A stretch of DNA of 64,000 bases from Daejeonella sp. Lineage in GTDB: Bacteria > Bacteroidota > Bacteroidia > Sphingobacteriales > Sphingobacteriaceae. The DNA lies in assembly GCF_030684675.1 (NCBI RefSeq), contig NZ_JAUXXZ010000076.1, positions 1-64,000 on the forward strand, written 5' to 3'. Shown here piece by piece: positions 56,656 through 64,000 of this stretch. The position numbers and the translations under genes were made by a program. Numbering within the stretch: position 1 is the stretch's first letter; every line of letters starts with the position of its first letter. The notes beneath the pieces were generated by a model that saw nothing but the letters and a program-made list of their open reading frames with translations, was not told the DNA's origin and did not search any database.

Positions 56656-56672
56656 ATGCTGATTATCAGCAT
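56656..56672. promoter_or_regulatory. Perfect 17-bp palindrome between copA and tRNA-His
   Basis: ATGCTGAT-T-ATCAGCAT is an 8+1+8 perfect dyad. No T tract follows, so an operator is more likely than a terminator. It may concern copA or the tRNA promoter; no regulator gene is nearby. Confidence 0.3.
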
Positions 56673-56691
56673 TGAAATTTAATATAAAAAA

Positions 56692-56722
56692 TTTGCAATC
56701 TCTGTCGAAATGCTTAGTTTTG
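56692..56722 (+). promoter_or_regulatory. Promoter of tRNA-His
   Basis: TTTG (56692-56695), 19 bp, TAGTTTTG (56715-56722): both Bacteroidota boxes at the expected spacing, 12 bp before the tRNA. It is the best promoter of the window. Confidence 0.75.
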
Positions 56723-56734
56723 CAGAAATAAAAT

Positions 56735-56809
56735 GGTGGCTGTAGCTCAGCTGGTTAGAGTATTGGTTTGTGGTGCCGAGGGTCGTGGGTTCGAGCCCCA
56801 TCAGCCACC
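56735..56809 (+). tRNA. tRNA-His (anticodon GTG)
   Basis: The acceptor arm GTGGCTG (56736-56742) pairs with CAGCCAC (56802-56808). The extra G at 56735 faces C at 56809, the G-1:C73 pair specific to tRNA-His. The anticodon loop TTGTGGT carries GTG, and the T loop is TTCGAGC. CCA is not encoded. A terminator follows at 56825. Confidence 0.95.
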
Positions 56810-56824
56810 CTCCCGAAAGGGATC

Positions 56825-56855
56825 AAAAGCAGTTCTGAAATGGGCTGCTTTTTTT
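56825..56855 (+). terminator. Terminator of tRNA-His
   Basis: AAAAGCAG (56825-56832) pairs with CTGCTTTT (56845-56852) and runs into T7. The whole hairpin is duplicated with one extra base at 58190-58219. Confidence 0.8.
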
Positions 56856-56910
56856 GTTTCCAGCCAGGTCATCTCCAATCATACTCTTATGAAATCTCAT
56901 ATAAACATTC

Positions 56911-56977
56911 TTTGCATGATTAAGTTATCATGTAAATAAAAATTAGTTATCTTTACATGATAAGCATCTCATGTAAA
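56911..56977 (+). promoter_or_regulatory. Candidate operator of the Fic gene: repeated ATCATGTAAA half-sites
   Basis: TTATCATGTAAA (56925-56936) and TTTACATGATAA (56952-56963) form a perfect 12-bp inverted pair with a 15-bp spacer. Further half-sites are CATGTAAA (56970-56977) and the near copy TTTGCATGAT (56911-56920). A near-consensus -7 TATCTTTA (56948-56955) overlaps the pair. The block ends 10 bp before the Fic ATG. The winged-helix end of Fic is a candidate binder. Confidence 0.5.
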
Positions 56978-56987
56978 TAAACTTTGT

Positions 56988-58085
56988 ATGAAAAAACAAG
57001 CCGGGCATAAGAACAACATACCTTTTAATGAATTGCCGCTATTACCTCCTGATCAAGCAATAATAGAAACAATAGCTGTGTTAAGACAAGTTGTGCATTC
57101 TTCAATCGCCTTGGCAGAATTAAAAGGAATAGCATATACACTCCCCAATCCCTCGATACTTCTAAATGCAGTTATACTTAAAGAAGCACGAGTGAGTTCA
57201 GAGATTGAAAATGTGATTACGACTCATGATAAACTCTATCAGGCCTTATCTGCAACGGGATCGCAAATAGATCATGATACTAAAGAGGTTCTGCGATATA
57301 GAGAAGCTATGCTTGCTGGATTTGCTATGATTACAAAAAATGGGTTTCTTAATACAAATGGAATAGTAACGATACAAGAAATTCTGGAAGAGAATAAAGC
57401 CGGTTTGAGGAGATTGCCTGGAACGTCATTGAAAAACGCTGCTACGGGAGAAGTTATTTATACACCTCCAGATGACTATGATACCATTCTTCAATTAATG
57501 AAGAATCTGGAAGTATATATTAACAAAACTGATATACTTTCCCCGTTAATTAAATTGGCTGTTCAACATTATCAGTTTGAAAGCATACATCCGTTTTACG
57601 ACGGTAACGGAAGGACAGGAAGAATTATTAACGTTCTTTATCTATGCTTGCATGGACTTTTAGATAACCCTGTACTTTATCTAAGCGACTACATTATAAA
57701 GCATAAAGCCGACTACTACAGACTACTCGGAGAAGTGAAGACAAGAGGCAATTGGGAAGAATGGGTATTATTTATACTAAAGGCTGTAGAGGAAACTTCC
57801 AAACAAACTACTGATCAAATTAGGTCGATTAATAAACTGTTTTTGGAATTACAGGATAAAATAAAAAAGAATGCAGTTAAGCTTTATAATAAGGAATTAT
57901 TAGAACTGTTGTTCGAACAGCCTTACTGTAAAATAGAATTTGTAGTAGACAGACTTAAGATATCTAGAGTAACAGCATCAAAATACCTTAACGGTCTCGA
58001 AAAGGTAGGAATATTGCAATCAAAAAAAATCTGGAAAGAGACGTTGTATATCAACACGGAACTATTTGAACTTTTGAAAAAATAG
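56988..58085 (+). CDS. Fic-domain AMP-transferase with N-terminal inhibitory helix and C-terminal winged helix
   Basis: The 365-residue protein has a Fic N-terminal region (about 40-125) with SSEIEN at the end of an alpha helix. This fits the class II inhibitory motif (S/T)xxxE(G/N), so it is probably self-inhibited. The catalytic motif HPFYDGNGRTGR (about residue 205) is complete. A winged-helix DNA-binding end follows (about 300-365; RLKISRVTASKYLNGLEKVGIL). Fic enzymes transfer AMP to target proteins; the target is unknown. It lies directly behind tRNA-His and before an att-like repeat. Confidence 0.92.
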   Translation: MKKQAGHKNNIPFNELPLLPPDQAIIETIAVLRQVVHSSIALAELKGIAYTLPNPSILLNAVILKEARVSSEIENVITTHDKLYQALSATGSQIDHDTKEVLRYREAMLAGFAMITKNGFLNTNGIVTIQEILEENKAGLRRLPGTSLKNAATGEVIYTPPDDYDTILQLMKNLEVYINKTDILSPLIKLAVQHYQFESIHPFYDGNGRTGRIINVLYLCLHGLLDNPVLYLSDYIIKHKADYYRLLGEVKTRGNWEEWVLFILKAVEETSKQTTDQIRSINKLFLELQDKIKKNAVKLYNKELLELLFEQPYCKIEFVVDRLKISRVTASKYLNGLEKVGILQSKKIWKETLYINTELFELLKK

Positions 58086-58100
58086 GATCTCATTATTCTA

Positions 58101-58219
58101 CTATTCTCAATAATTTTTGCAAAATCTCCCAATCCCAATCAATTCTTCAACAAAACGGTTCGAATTCTGCACCGCCATCCACCCGTTTTAAAAGCAGTTC
58201 TGAAAATGGGCTGCTTTTT
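58101..58219 (+). repeat. att-like repeat copy A plus duplicated tRNA terminator
   Basis: 58101-58184 is an approximately 84-bp sequence found again at 59006-59088. The last 35 bp (from ACAAAACGGTTCGAATTC to CATCCACCC) differ at only two positions. The GGTTCGA and CCACCC parts resemble a tRNA 3' end. Right after it AAAAGCAG/CTGCTTTT (58190-58219) copies the tRNA-His terminator, including the unpaired loop. It probably marks an insertion or duplication boundary. Confidence 0.6.
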
Positions 58220-58285
58220 GTTTTATCCATTCCTGAAAGCTATTTATTTTCATTATTTTTGTATATACCACATTAGCAAACTACT

Positions 58286-58516
58286 ATGGAGCTCATTTTA
58301 AAATCAAATAACGAGGAGAGTCTTGCGAAGATTATTGCTTTAGCTAAGAAGTTAAATGTGGTGATTGAAAGAAAGAATACTGACTTTAATAAGACTGCCA
58401 GGGTTAATCTCAAAAACCGCATTCTTAATTTCAAAGCCTCAGGGTCTTCTTCTTTTGGTGATGCAGCAGAATGGGAGCAACGCCAACGTTCTGATCGTGA
58501 GTTACCTTTTTCATAG
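58286..58516 (+). CDS. VapB-like antitoxin
   Basis: The 76-residue protein is MELILKSNNEESLAKIIALAKKLNV at the start and ends FGDAAEWEQRQRSDRELPFS. That charged tail is typical of small Bacteroidota antitoxins paired with PIN toxins. It has a -7 box TATTTTTG at 58254-58261. Its stop lies 2 bp before the toxin ATG, in the usual antitoxin-first order. Confidence 0.78.
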   Translation: MELILKSNNEESLAKIIALAKKLNVVIERKNTDFNKTARVNLKNRILNFKASGSSSFGDAAEWEQRQRSDRELPFS

Positions 58517-58518
58517 GA

Positions 58519-58887
58519 ATGGCTTTTCTTCTAGATAGTAATATTATCATTTACTCTTACTCAAATGAGTACGAATATTTAAGGGAGTTAATTATTAATG
58601 AATCCTGCATATTATCAGAAATTTCCAGAGTTGAAATACTTGGCTATCATGGATTAAAGAAAGAGGAAGAAAAGTATTTTGAGGATATTTTTGAGTATGC
58701 ACCCATAATTCTTCCCGATCAGGATATTTTTGATCGCGCTATTGAGATTCGTCAGAAATATAACTTAAAATTAGGAGACAGTCTCATTGCTGCTACAGCA
58801 TTAGTTCATAGTCTTGAAATTTATACTCGGAATTTAAGTGACTTCGAAAGAGTTGAAGGATTAAAATGTATTAATTCTATCCATTAA
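58519..58887 (+). CDS. PIN-domain toxin (VapC-like RNase)
   Basis: The 122-residue PIN-fold protein has its acidic site in LLDSNIIIYSYS (Asp6), Glu in SRVEILGYHG and Asp in LKLGDSLIAATAL, with TRNLSDFERV as the last motif. It cleaves RNA in known relatives; the target is unknown. It forms the second toxin-type unit of the tRNA-His region, enclosed by the two att-like repeats. Confidence 0.87.
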   Translation: MAFLLDSNIIIYSYSNEYEYLRELIINESCILSEISRVEILGYHGLKKEEEKYFEDIFEYAPIILPDQDIFDRAIEIRQKYNLKLGDSLIAATALVHSLEIYTRNLSDFERVEGLKCINSIH

Positions 58888-59005
58888 AAATATATCTTGA
58901 AATACAACTGGGTATACAAAATTAGCCTTCCAGATCTCAAACTTCAATTCATCGCCATTCTTATTACTGTAGATATTGTAAAATTCTCTCTAATGTATGA
59001 TTAAT

Positions 59006-59088
59006 CATTCTTCAAGAATTTTTGAAAAATCGCCTATTTCAATCAATTCGCCCACAAAACGGTTCGAATTCCGCACCGTCATCCACCC
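59006..59088 (+). repeat. att-like repeat copy B
   Basis: The second copy of the 58101-58184 sequence, about 80 percent identical overall and nearly identical in the last 35 bp, again ending CATCCACCC. With copy A it brackets the VapBC-like pair. Confidence 0.6.
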
Positions 59089-59091
59089 TTC

Positions 59092-59131
59092 ACGGGGCAA
59101 AGTCTTTTTAGAAGGATTTTGCCCCGTTTTA
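59092..59131. terminator. Strong hairpin after repeat copy B
   Basis: ACGGGGCAAA (59092-59101) pairs with TTTGCCCCGT (59118-59127), then TTT. It differs from the hairpin after copy A, so the two repeats have different right flanks. Confidence 0.7.
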
Positions 59132-59201
59132 TTTGGGTCTAACTTGTTATTAATCTTATAGATGCAGTTGTAAGCATCGCTTACCGTAGATCAGTTTAAA
59201 T

Positions 59202-59891
59202 TTATGGGGATAATCGTTGTTTTGTCCAGATATTATCTTTTCCAATTTTATACTGAATGCGGTCGTGTAATCTATTTGCCCGTCCTTGCCAGAATTCAAT
59301 TAGAGCCGGCGATAAACAAAATCCGCCCCAATTTCCAGGTCGTGGAACAGGTTTGTTGTGAAATTGTTTTTCTATTTCGTCAATTTTCTTTTCCAACTCT
59401 ATTCTGTCTGTTACGGGTTTGCTTTGAGATGAAATCCAAGCACTGATTTGACTTCCCCTCGGTCTGCTGTTAAAATAATTGTCTGATTCTATGGTCGAAA
59501 CAGGTTGAACAGTTCCCTCGATTCTAACTTGTTTATATAATTCCAGCCACAAAAAGGTCATAGCAGCAAAACTATTTTCGGTTAATTCATTTCCTTTCCT
59601 GCTGTCATAGTTTGTAAAAAAGATAAATCCCCTTTCATCAAATCCCTTTAAAAGCATTATCCTACCAGATGGCTTTCCGTCAGCCGTTGCTGTTGATAGG
59701 TGCATTACATTTGGCTCGTTTAATTTATTGTCAACTGCTTCATTAAACCAATTTTCAAACTGGTCAATTGGATTGCTTTTTAGGTCGGCTTCATTGATGC
59801 CATTAGAGATATATTCGTTTCTAAAATTAGCAACCAATTGCCGAAATGATTTTGTCCGAAAGTGATTAATAATAGATTTTAAAATTTTCAT
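59202..59891 (-). CDS. pdxH: Pyridoxamine 5'-phosphate oxidase
   Basis: The 229-residue FMN enzyme makes pyridoxal phosphate, the last step of vitamin B6 synthesis and salvage. The family body starts at RNEYISNGINEADLKSNPIDQFENW. FMN/PLP motifs are GRIMLLKGFDERGFIFFTNYDSRKG, QVRIEGTV, PRGSQISAWISSQS, and the C-terminal FWQGRANRLHDR with WTKQRLSP. About 18 N-terminal residues exceed the usual length, so the start might be further in. It points toward the island boundary. Confidence 0.94.
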   Translation of the reverse strand: MKILKSIINHFRTKSFRQLVANFRNEYISNGINEADLKSNPIDQFENWFNEAVDNKLNEPNVMHLSTATADGKPSGRIMLLKGFDERGFIFFTNYDSRKGNELTENSFAAMTFLWLELYKQVRIEGTVQPVSTIESDNYFNSRPRGSQISAWISSQSKPVTDRIELEKKIDEIEKQFHNKPVPRPGNWGGFCLSPALIEFWQGRANRLHDRIQYKIGKDNIWTKQRLSP

Positions 59892-60287
59892 TCAGCCGGG
59901 AATGTATTAAGGTGTCGAAATATTCTCCTAAGCCATCAAAGTTTTTCGTTTGGTTTTGTCGTCTGCTACAATGACCGATAACAGGTTCAGGCTTAACGCT
60001 GTTGCCCATTTCAAGTGCCTGTCTTTCATTTTACACTAAAGTACATTAGGTTTGCTTTTGCTAACTTAAAAATAAAAAATGGGATCATTTGTAATTGTAA
60101 ATCATTGGAACGAGTGAAATGTACGAAAGTTTCTCTGCACGTACTAATGGAATCGAATCATTATCCATAAGATCCGAGATGCGGATACTCCCACGGAACT
60201 TTCGTAACAACTGGGATAATTGTAAAAACTGCCAACCAATTTTAAGAATGATGGGAAATCCTTTTTTTTATGATTTCAAATAGGGAC
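59892..60287. other. Gene-free 0.4 kb between pdxH and the efflux genes, with a long-range inverted repeat
   Basis: No ORF is supported. TACGAAAGTTTC (60122-60133) and GGAACTTTCGTA (60195-60206) are inverted 12-mers with one mismatch, 61 bp apart. The DNA on either side differs in character: AT-rich toward 60060, mixed beyond. A TTTTTTT run near 60262 follows the end of the TlpA gene and may be part of its terminator. Confidence 0.4.
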
Positions 60288-60890
60288 TTACTTAGACAGG
60301 TCATTCAGTAACTTCTCGGTTTCCCCCGAATTGTAATCTGCCATCCCTTCGTGCTTAAATATAATTTCTCCGTTTTTATTAATAATTACGGTAGTGGGCA
60401 GACTTCCCGTAAATAATTCTTCAGGCAGGTAAGCAGCCGGGGCATAAACAGGAAGATCGTACTTATTTTTCTTCATAAAAGCTTCAGAGCTTTTTAACTT
60501 ATTTTCCACATCCACCATTATAAAGACCACATTATCGTTGTTCTTCATCTTGTTAAATAGGGAATTGACAGAGGGCATTTCTGCAACACAAGGGGGACAC
60601 CAGGTAGCCCAAAAATTGATGAAAACCACTTTGCCTTTTAAACTGGCAAGGTCTAAGGTTTTTCCATCCAATGAAGTAAAACTAACGGGCGGGGCCACTG
60701 GTCCCGCCGGCTCTGTAGTTGTGCCGGCCGGTTTGGGCTGCAGGTTGCTTACATCTGGTGCAAACAATCCCGTTTTCATCAGGCCACGCATTAAAAGCGC
60801 CTTAGCATCCGGATTAATGACAATAATAGCAAAGAAAATAAGTGCGATGATGAATCCAATATTGGATTTGATAGATTTTATAATGTTCAT
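60288..60890 (-). CDS. TlpA-like thioredoxin-fold disulfide reductase
   Basis: The 200-residue protein has an N-terminal membrane anchor (about 8-32), a Pro-rich linker and a thioredoxin fold facing the periplasm. The redox motif is FWATWCPPCVAEMPSV (CPPC, about residue 95), with cis-Pro in SLPTTVIINKNG. It probably reduces or exchanges disulfides in the periplasm. It lies 32 bp downstream of the RND adaptor gene on the same strand, so it may be the last gene of that operon. Confidence 0.9.
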   Translation of the reverse strand: MNIIKSIKSNIGFIIALIFFAIIVINPDAKALLMRGLMKTGLFAPDVSNLQPKPAGTTTEPAGPVAPPVSFTSLDGKTLDLASLKGKVVFINFWATWCPPCVAEMPSVNSLFNKMKNNDNVVFIMVDVENKLKSSEAFMKKNKYDLPVYAPAAYLPEELFTGSLPTTVIINKNGEIIFKHEGMADYNSGETEKLLNDLSK

Positions 60891-60922
60891 GATTATTTGG
60901 TTTAAAATGGATAAAAATTATT

Positions 60923-62023
60923 TTACTTTTTGATTGTTACCGGGGTGCCTTCTTCAAGTTCTTCCGATCCCTTTTTTATGATCTGGTCTTTTGTAGTAAT
61001 ATCGCCAAACACTTCTATAAAAGAATCTTTCCGGCTGCCTTCAATAACCGGAACACGCTGTACCGTGCCGTTGTTAAGCTTCAGAATAAAAATGCCGGAT
61101 TGGGTATGGATCAAACTCGTAACCGGAACCCATAATGTAGAGTCGGGCCTTTGCAGTTTTAATTTTGCATGGGCATATTCCCCTCCGCTTAAGGATCCTG
61201 CGCTGTTTTCTACATCAAATTCCGTCATTACCGATCTGGTTGTTTGATTCAGAAGGCCGCCGTTACGGGATAATCTGGAGTTGTAAACTTTACCAGGCCG
61301 TCCGCTAACGGTAAAAGTAACCGGGGTATTGGCGTTGACAGAATGCGCATGCTTCTCTGGAATGGCTACTGTTAAACGGAGGTGTTCCTGCTGTGCTATT
61401 GAAAACAATGGCTTTTGATTATTTTCTCCCACCAGAGCCCCAACAGAAACATTCCGGTCTGTTATTGTCCCGTCGAAAGGCGATAGGATGCGAAGGTACT
61501 TCTCTAATTGTCCGGATGCATTTGTTTTAGCTTTTGCTGCAATATAGGCCGCACTGTCACTTCGGAATTGTGCCCTGACTTTATCAAGCTCAATTTCAGC
61601 TACCGCCCCATTTTTTAAAGCTGCCTTTTTTAACCGTTGAAAAGCCTGCCTGCTATACTGATAATCTTCATAAAGCTTTCGCTGATCTGATTGAACCGAT
61701 AAATATTGCTGACTAACTTCAGGGGCTTCCAGTGCAGCCAGCAATTGCCCTTTCTTTACTTTGCTGCCGCGGTCAACGTAAATCTTCTTAATAAAACCTT
61801 TTGCTTTTGGAAATATGTCTACCTGTTCATAAGGCTTTAATTCACCAGGTAAGCTAAGGGAATATACAGGACGGTCCTTTACAGCCCTGATAGTTTCTAC
61901 AACCGGCGTTTTAGCAGAAGGCTGTGCCTGATTTGCTTTCGCTTTTTCATTAGGGGAACAGGCTGCTATTGAAAAAATTAAACTGACAGTTGTAGTAAGA
62001 ATAAATATTGTTTGAAATTTCAT
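60923..62023 (-). CDS. RND efflux periplasmic adaptor lipoprotein (HlyD/MFP family)
   Basis: The 366-residue protein has a lipoprotein signal (lipobox IAAC, residues 19-22), a barrel-sandwich hybrid (GFIKKIYVDRGSKVKKGQLLAALEAPE), a helical hairpin, the second half LSPFDGTITDRNVSVGALVG and a beta-barrel. The family links the inner-membrane pump to an outer-membrane channel. It lies 7 bp downstream of the pump gene. No TolC-type gene is within the window on this side. Confidence 0.93.
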   Translation of the reverse strand: MKFQTIFILTTTVSLIFSIAACSPNEKAKANQAQPSAKTPVVETIRAVKDRPVYSLSLPGELKPYEQVDIFPKAKGFIKKIYVDRGSKVKKGQLLAALEAPEVSQQYLSVQSDQRKLYEDYQYSRQAFQRLKKAALKNGAVAEIELDKVRAQFRSDSAAYIAAKAKTNASGQLEKYLRILSPFDGTITDRNVSVGALVGENNQKPLFSIAQQEHLRLTVAIPEKHAHSVNANTPVTFTVSGRPGKVYNSRLSRNGGLLNQTTRSVMTEFDVENSAGSLSGGEYAHAKLKLQRPDSTLWVPVTSLIHTQSGIFILKLNNGTVQRVPVIEGSRKDSFIEVFGDITTKDQIIKKGSEELEEGTPVTIKK

Positions 62024-62030
62024 GGTTATA

Positions 62031-64000
62031 TTAATTGTTAAGTACAGGTAATTCTAATAAGCTTTTATCAATGGCAAAACGGCTTTCCGGATCATCAGGA
62101 TCTAAGGAATTGCTTTGGCGGCCTGTTTTTTTACGAACAGCCGCAAATAAATGGGGCAAAACCAATAATGTAGTTAATGAAGACAGAATTAAACCGCCGA
62201 TTACAGCCTGGGCCAGAGGGGCAACCTGTTCTGCTCCCTCACCGATACCTGATGCCATAGGAATCATGCCGGCAATCATGGCCAGCGTGGTCATTATTAT
62301 CGGACGTAATCTGGATGAGGCTGCTAAGAATGCAGCTATAGGGGTATCTAAACCTCTATTCAGACGATTGTATTCTGCCTGATTGATCATGAGTACAGCA
62401 TTAGAGACCGAAACGCCCACCGACATAATGATCCCCATATACGATTGCAGGTTCAGGGTACTTCCAAATAAAAGTAACATGAGTAAGCTGCCGCCAAGTA
62501 CAGCCGGAACTACTGATAAGATAACCGCTGATAAAGCAAATGATTGATAGAATCCTGCTAACATTAAAAATATAACGATGATAGCTACAAGCAAGCCGGT
62601 CTGTAAACCACTTAAAGTCTCATCCAGCAATTGCAGGGTTCCTTCGGTTTTCACTAATACCCCACGGGGAGGTTCCCCGGCGTTCTTAAGAGCCTCTTTC
62701 ACTGCCTTTGATGCCGCCCCCAAGTCTTTTTTATAAGTGTTGGCAAGAACAGTAACATACCGGTTAGGGCCCTGCCGATTAACCTGACCCGGAAGTTTCG
62801 TCAACTGTAAAGTGGCTACATCTTCAAGTACCGGTCGTGCAGAGCCTGCTTTTAGAGGTAAAGACCGCAAGTTATCCAGCGACTGCATGTCTTTCTCAGG
62901 TATCTGTACCTGTGTCTGGAATACCAGCCCGGATTTAGGGTCCATCCACAAATTTTTATTGGTAAACCTTGTAGATGAGGTTGCTATGGTTAATGCTTTG
63001 GATACATCCTGCATGGTTAATCCAAATTGTGCCGCAAGTTCACGATCAATATTTATTTGAACACCAGGGTATTGAAGGGGCTCTGCGATATGGACATCTT
63101 TTAAGAATGCGTTCTTTTTAAGTTCTTTTTCAATTTTAGCGGCATATTGCCCCGCTACTTTTAGAGGCCCGGCTGCTACATTAATCTGGATAGGAGTTGT
63201 TGCACCCTGGCTCATAATCTTTTCAACCATTTCCATAGGTTCAAATGTCAATTGGAGTTCCGGGAATTGCTGATTCACCTTTTTCCTGATCTGCTCTTTT
63301 AGTTCATCAATAGGCCGGTCATATATATCCTGGTCTATTGAAATTTGGAGAACAGCTTCGTGCGATGCACTTGTAAATAAAAATATAGGGTTAATGGCCA
63401 GGGCAGATGGTTGTAATCCTACAAAGGCAGAGGTGATATTAATCGCACTGTCAGGAAGTTCTTTTTGAATAAGTGCAGTTACATCCTTCAGGTATTTTTC
63501 TGTTTTTTCTAAGCGGGTTCCCTGCGGGGCGGCAATTCTTAACTGTATATCACCGCTGTTCCCGGCCGGGAGAATATCAGTACCAATTTTCAAACTTCCC
63601 CATAAAACTATAGCAACCACAGCGATCGCATAAATGCTTAATACTTTCCCCTTATTATTATTTGCCTTACGGGTGAACAGTAAATATCTGCGCTTGAATT
63701 TTTCAAAGCGGTTAAGCTTCTTTTTTTGAAAACTTGTGTGATGATGATGAAATTTATCCGTTTTCATCAGCCAGTTTGCCATGATGGGAACAAAGGTTTG
63801 GGAAGCAATGAACGACGCTATCATCGCGAAAGCAACTGCTAATGAAAGTGGGAGGAACATATCTTTAGGGATCCCGGTCATCAGAAATGAAGGGATGAGG
63901 ACAGCCAGGATACATAGTAATATGAGCAGCTTTGGGATGGATATTTCTAAAAGGGCATCCAGGATAGCTCTTTCTTTAGGTTTTTCCATTTCAAAATGCT
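62031..64000 (-). CDS. RND efflux permease (AcrB/MMPL-type), N-terminal part outside the window
   Basis: The reading frame is still open at base 64000, upstream of the first ATG (63989), so this is the C-terminal about 656 codons of a pump of about 1000. Visible are helices 5-6 around VLIPSFLMTGIPKDMFLPLSLAVAFAM, the second periplasmic half and the last helices with LLFGSTLNLQSYMGIIMSVGVSVSNAVLMI and RLRPIIMTTLAMIAGMIPMA. The internal position of the ATG shows that it is not the true start. Cargo (metal or drug) cannot be read from this part. Operon: pump, adaptor, TlpA. Confidence 0.93.
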   Translation of the reverse strand, partial: HFEMEKPKERAILDALLEISIPKLLILLCILAVLIPSFLMTGIPKDMFLPLSLAVAFAMIASFIASQTFVPIMANWLMKTDKFHHHHTSFQKKKLNRFEKFKRRYLLFTRKANNNKGKVLSIYAIAVVAIVLWGSLKIGTDILPAGNSGDIQLRIAAPQGTRLEKTEKYLKDVTALIQKELPDSAINITSAFVGLQPSALAINPIFLFTSASHEAVLQISIDQDIYDRPIDELKEQIRKKVNQQFPELQLTFEPMEMVEKIMSQGATTPIQINVAAGPLKVAGQYAAKIEKELKKNAFLKDVHIAEPLQYPGVQINIDRELAAQFGLTMQDVSKALTIATSSTRFTNKNLWMDPKSGLVFQTQVQIPEKDMQSLDNLRSLPLKAGSARPVLEDVATLQLTKLPGQVNRQGPNRYVTVLANTYKKDLGAASKAVKEALKNAGEPPRGVLVKTEGTLQLLDETLSGLQTGLLVAIIVIFLMLAGFYQSFALSAVILSVVPAVLGGSLLMLLLFGSTLNLQSYMGIIMSVGVSVSNAVLMINQAEYNRLNRGLDTPIAAFLAASSRLRPIIMTTLAMIAGMIPMASGIGEGAEQVAPLAQAVIGGLILSSLTTLLVLPHLFAAVRKKTGRQSNSLDPDDPESRFAIDKSLLELPVLNN

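Larger units (their letters stand above)
58888..59201. other. Gene-free stretch with att-like repeat copy B
   Basis: It has no ORF. The first 115 bp are unremarkable AT-rich DNA. Repeat copy B (59006-59088) and a strong hairpin (59092-59131) follow, then 70 bp to the end of pdxH. Confidence 0.6.

Noticed and set aside
58101-59088. Integron-type attC cassettes in the Fic/VapBC region
   Set aside because: The repeats lack a convincing pair of inverted attC core sites and no integron integrase is visible; a tRNA-linked duplication explains the shared terminator better.
59960-60060. Mobile-element end in the sequence after pdxH (region with TGACCGATAACAGG and GGCTTAACGC)
   Set aside because: It feels like intergenic repeat DNA seen in the phylum, but no arms, target duplication or transposase could be identified.
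1-64000. CRISPR array
   Set aside because: The only regular arrays are the coding SprB repeats and 7-15 bp intergenic words; none has repeat-spacer structure.

Overview
The window reads as a chromosomal segment of a low-GC Bacteroidota, most likely a Sphingobacteriaceae member close to Pedobacter (inference from gene families; no search was run). Supporting signs are a SprB-repeat surface protein with a type B type-IX-secretion C-terminal domain, an Oar-like TonB-dependent receptor with a carboxypeptidase-regulatory domain, an S46 dipeptidyl-peptidase, glutamine synthetase III, a long PurM, a PorE-like TPR/propeller/OmpA protein, and repeated -7 boxes of the Bacteroidota consensus TAnnTTTG instead of TATAAT.

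Layout. 1-3.9 kb: C-terminal part of a repetitive adhesin, a DUF3347 lipoprotein, and citrate synthase with a clear terminator. 4.0-4.5 kb: gene-free, with a GC-rich self-complementary block. 4.5-11.4 kb: nucleoside transporter, bifunctional-nuclease protein, ETF alpha/beta, a TPR protein, chromate transporter, DnaB. 11.7-17.7 kb: RlmB, mannose-1-phosphate guanylyltransferase, and the Kdo pathway genes kdsD and kdsA flanking recQ. 17.7-20.5 kb: a three-gene sugar operon whose first gene, a mannonate-dehydratase-like enolase-superfamily gene, is broken. 20.6-27.7 kb: DUF6526, PorE-like protein, queE, Rieske protein, a PIN toxin-antitoxin pair, folD, lepA. 27.8-30.8 kb: three-gene transhydrogenase pntA1-pntA2-pntB. 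31-37.4 kb: NtrC-type regulator, RNase P RNA, M28 peptidase, smc. 37.5-41.2 kb: aldo/keto reductase, MBL hydrolase, SMR exporter, dihydrolipoyl dehydrogenase. 41.5-50.8 kb: TonB receptor, DPP7, purM, glnN. 51.2-54.4 kb: a VOC/trmN6/yfcE/fbp cluster and rnhA. 54.4-56.5 kb: CopA-type ATPase.

The accessory part starts at tRNA-His (56.7 kb). Behind it lie a Fic protein and a VapBC-like pair, separated by two copies of a roughly 83-bp repeat. The first copy is followed by a duplicate of the tRNA terminator. This looks like tandem insertions or a decayed island without an integrase. pdxH follows, then a TlpA thioredoxin, an RND adaptor and an RND pump cut by the right edge.

Points most worth a second look: the tRNA-His cassettes, a candidate operator in front of fic, the broken mannonate dehydratase (nonsense codon plus in-frame loss of the catalytic barrel), an M28 peptidase whose signal peptide has no ATG/GTG/TTG start, the structured block at 4.2-4.4 kb, and a set of intergenic micro-repeats, each locus with its own repeated word, often in inverted arms.
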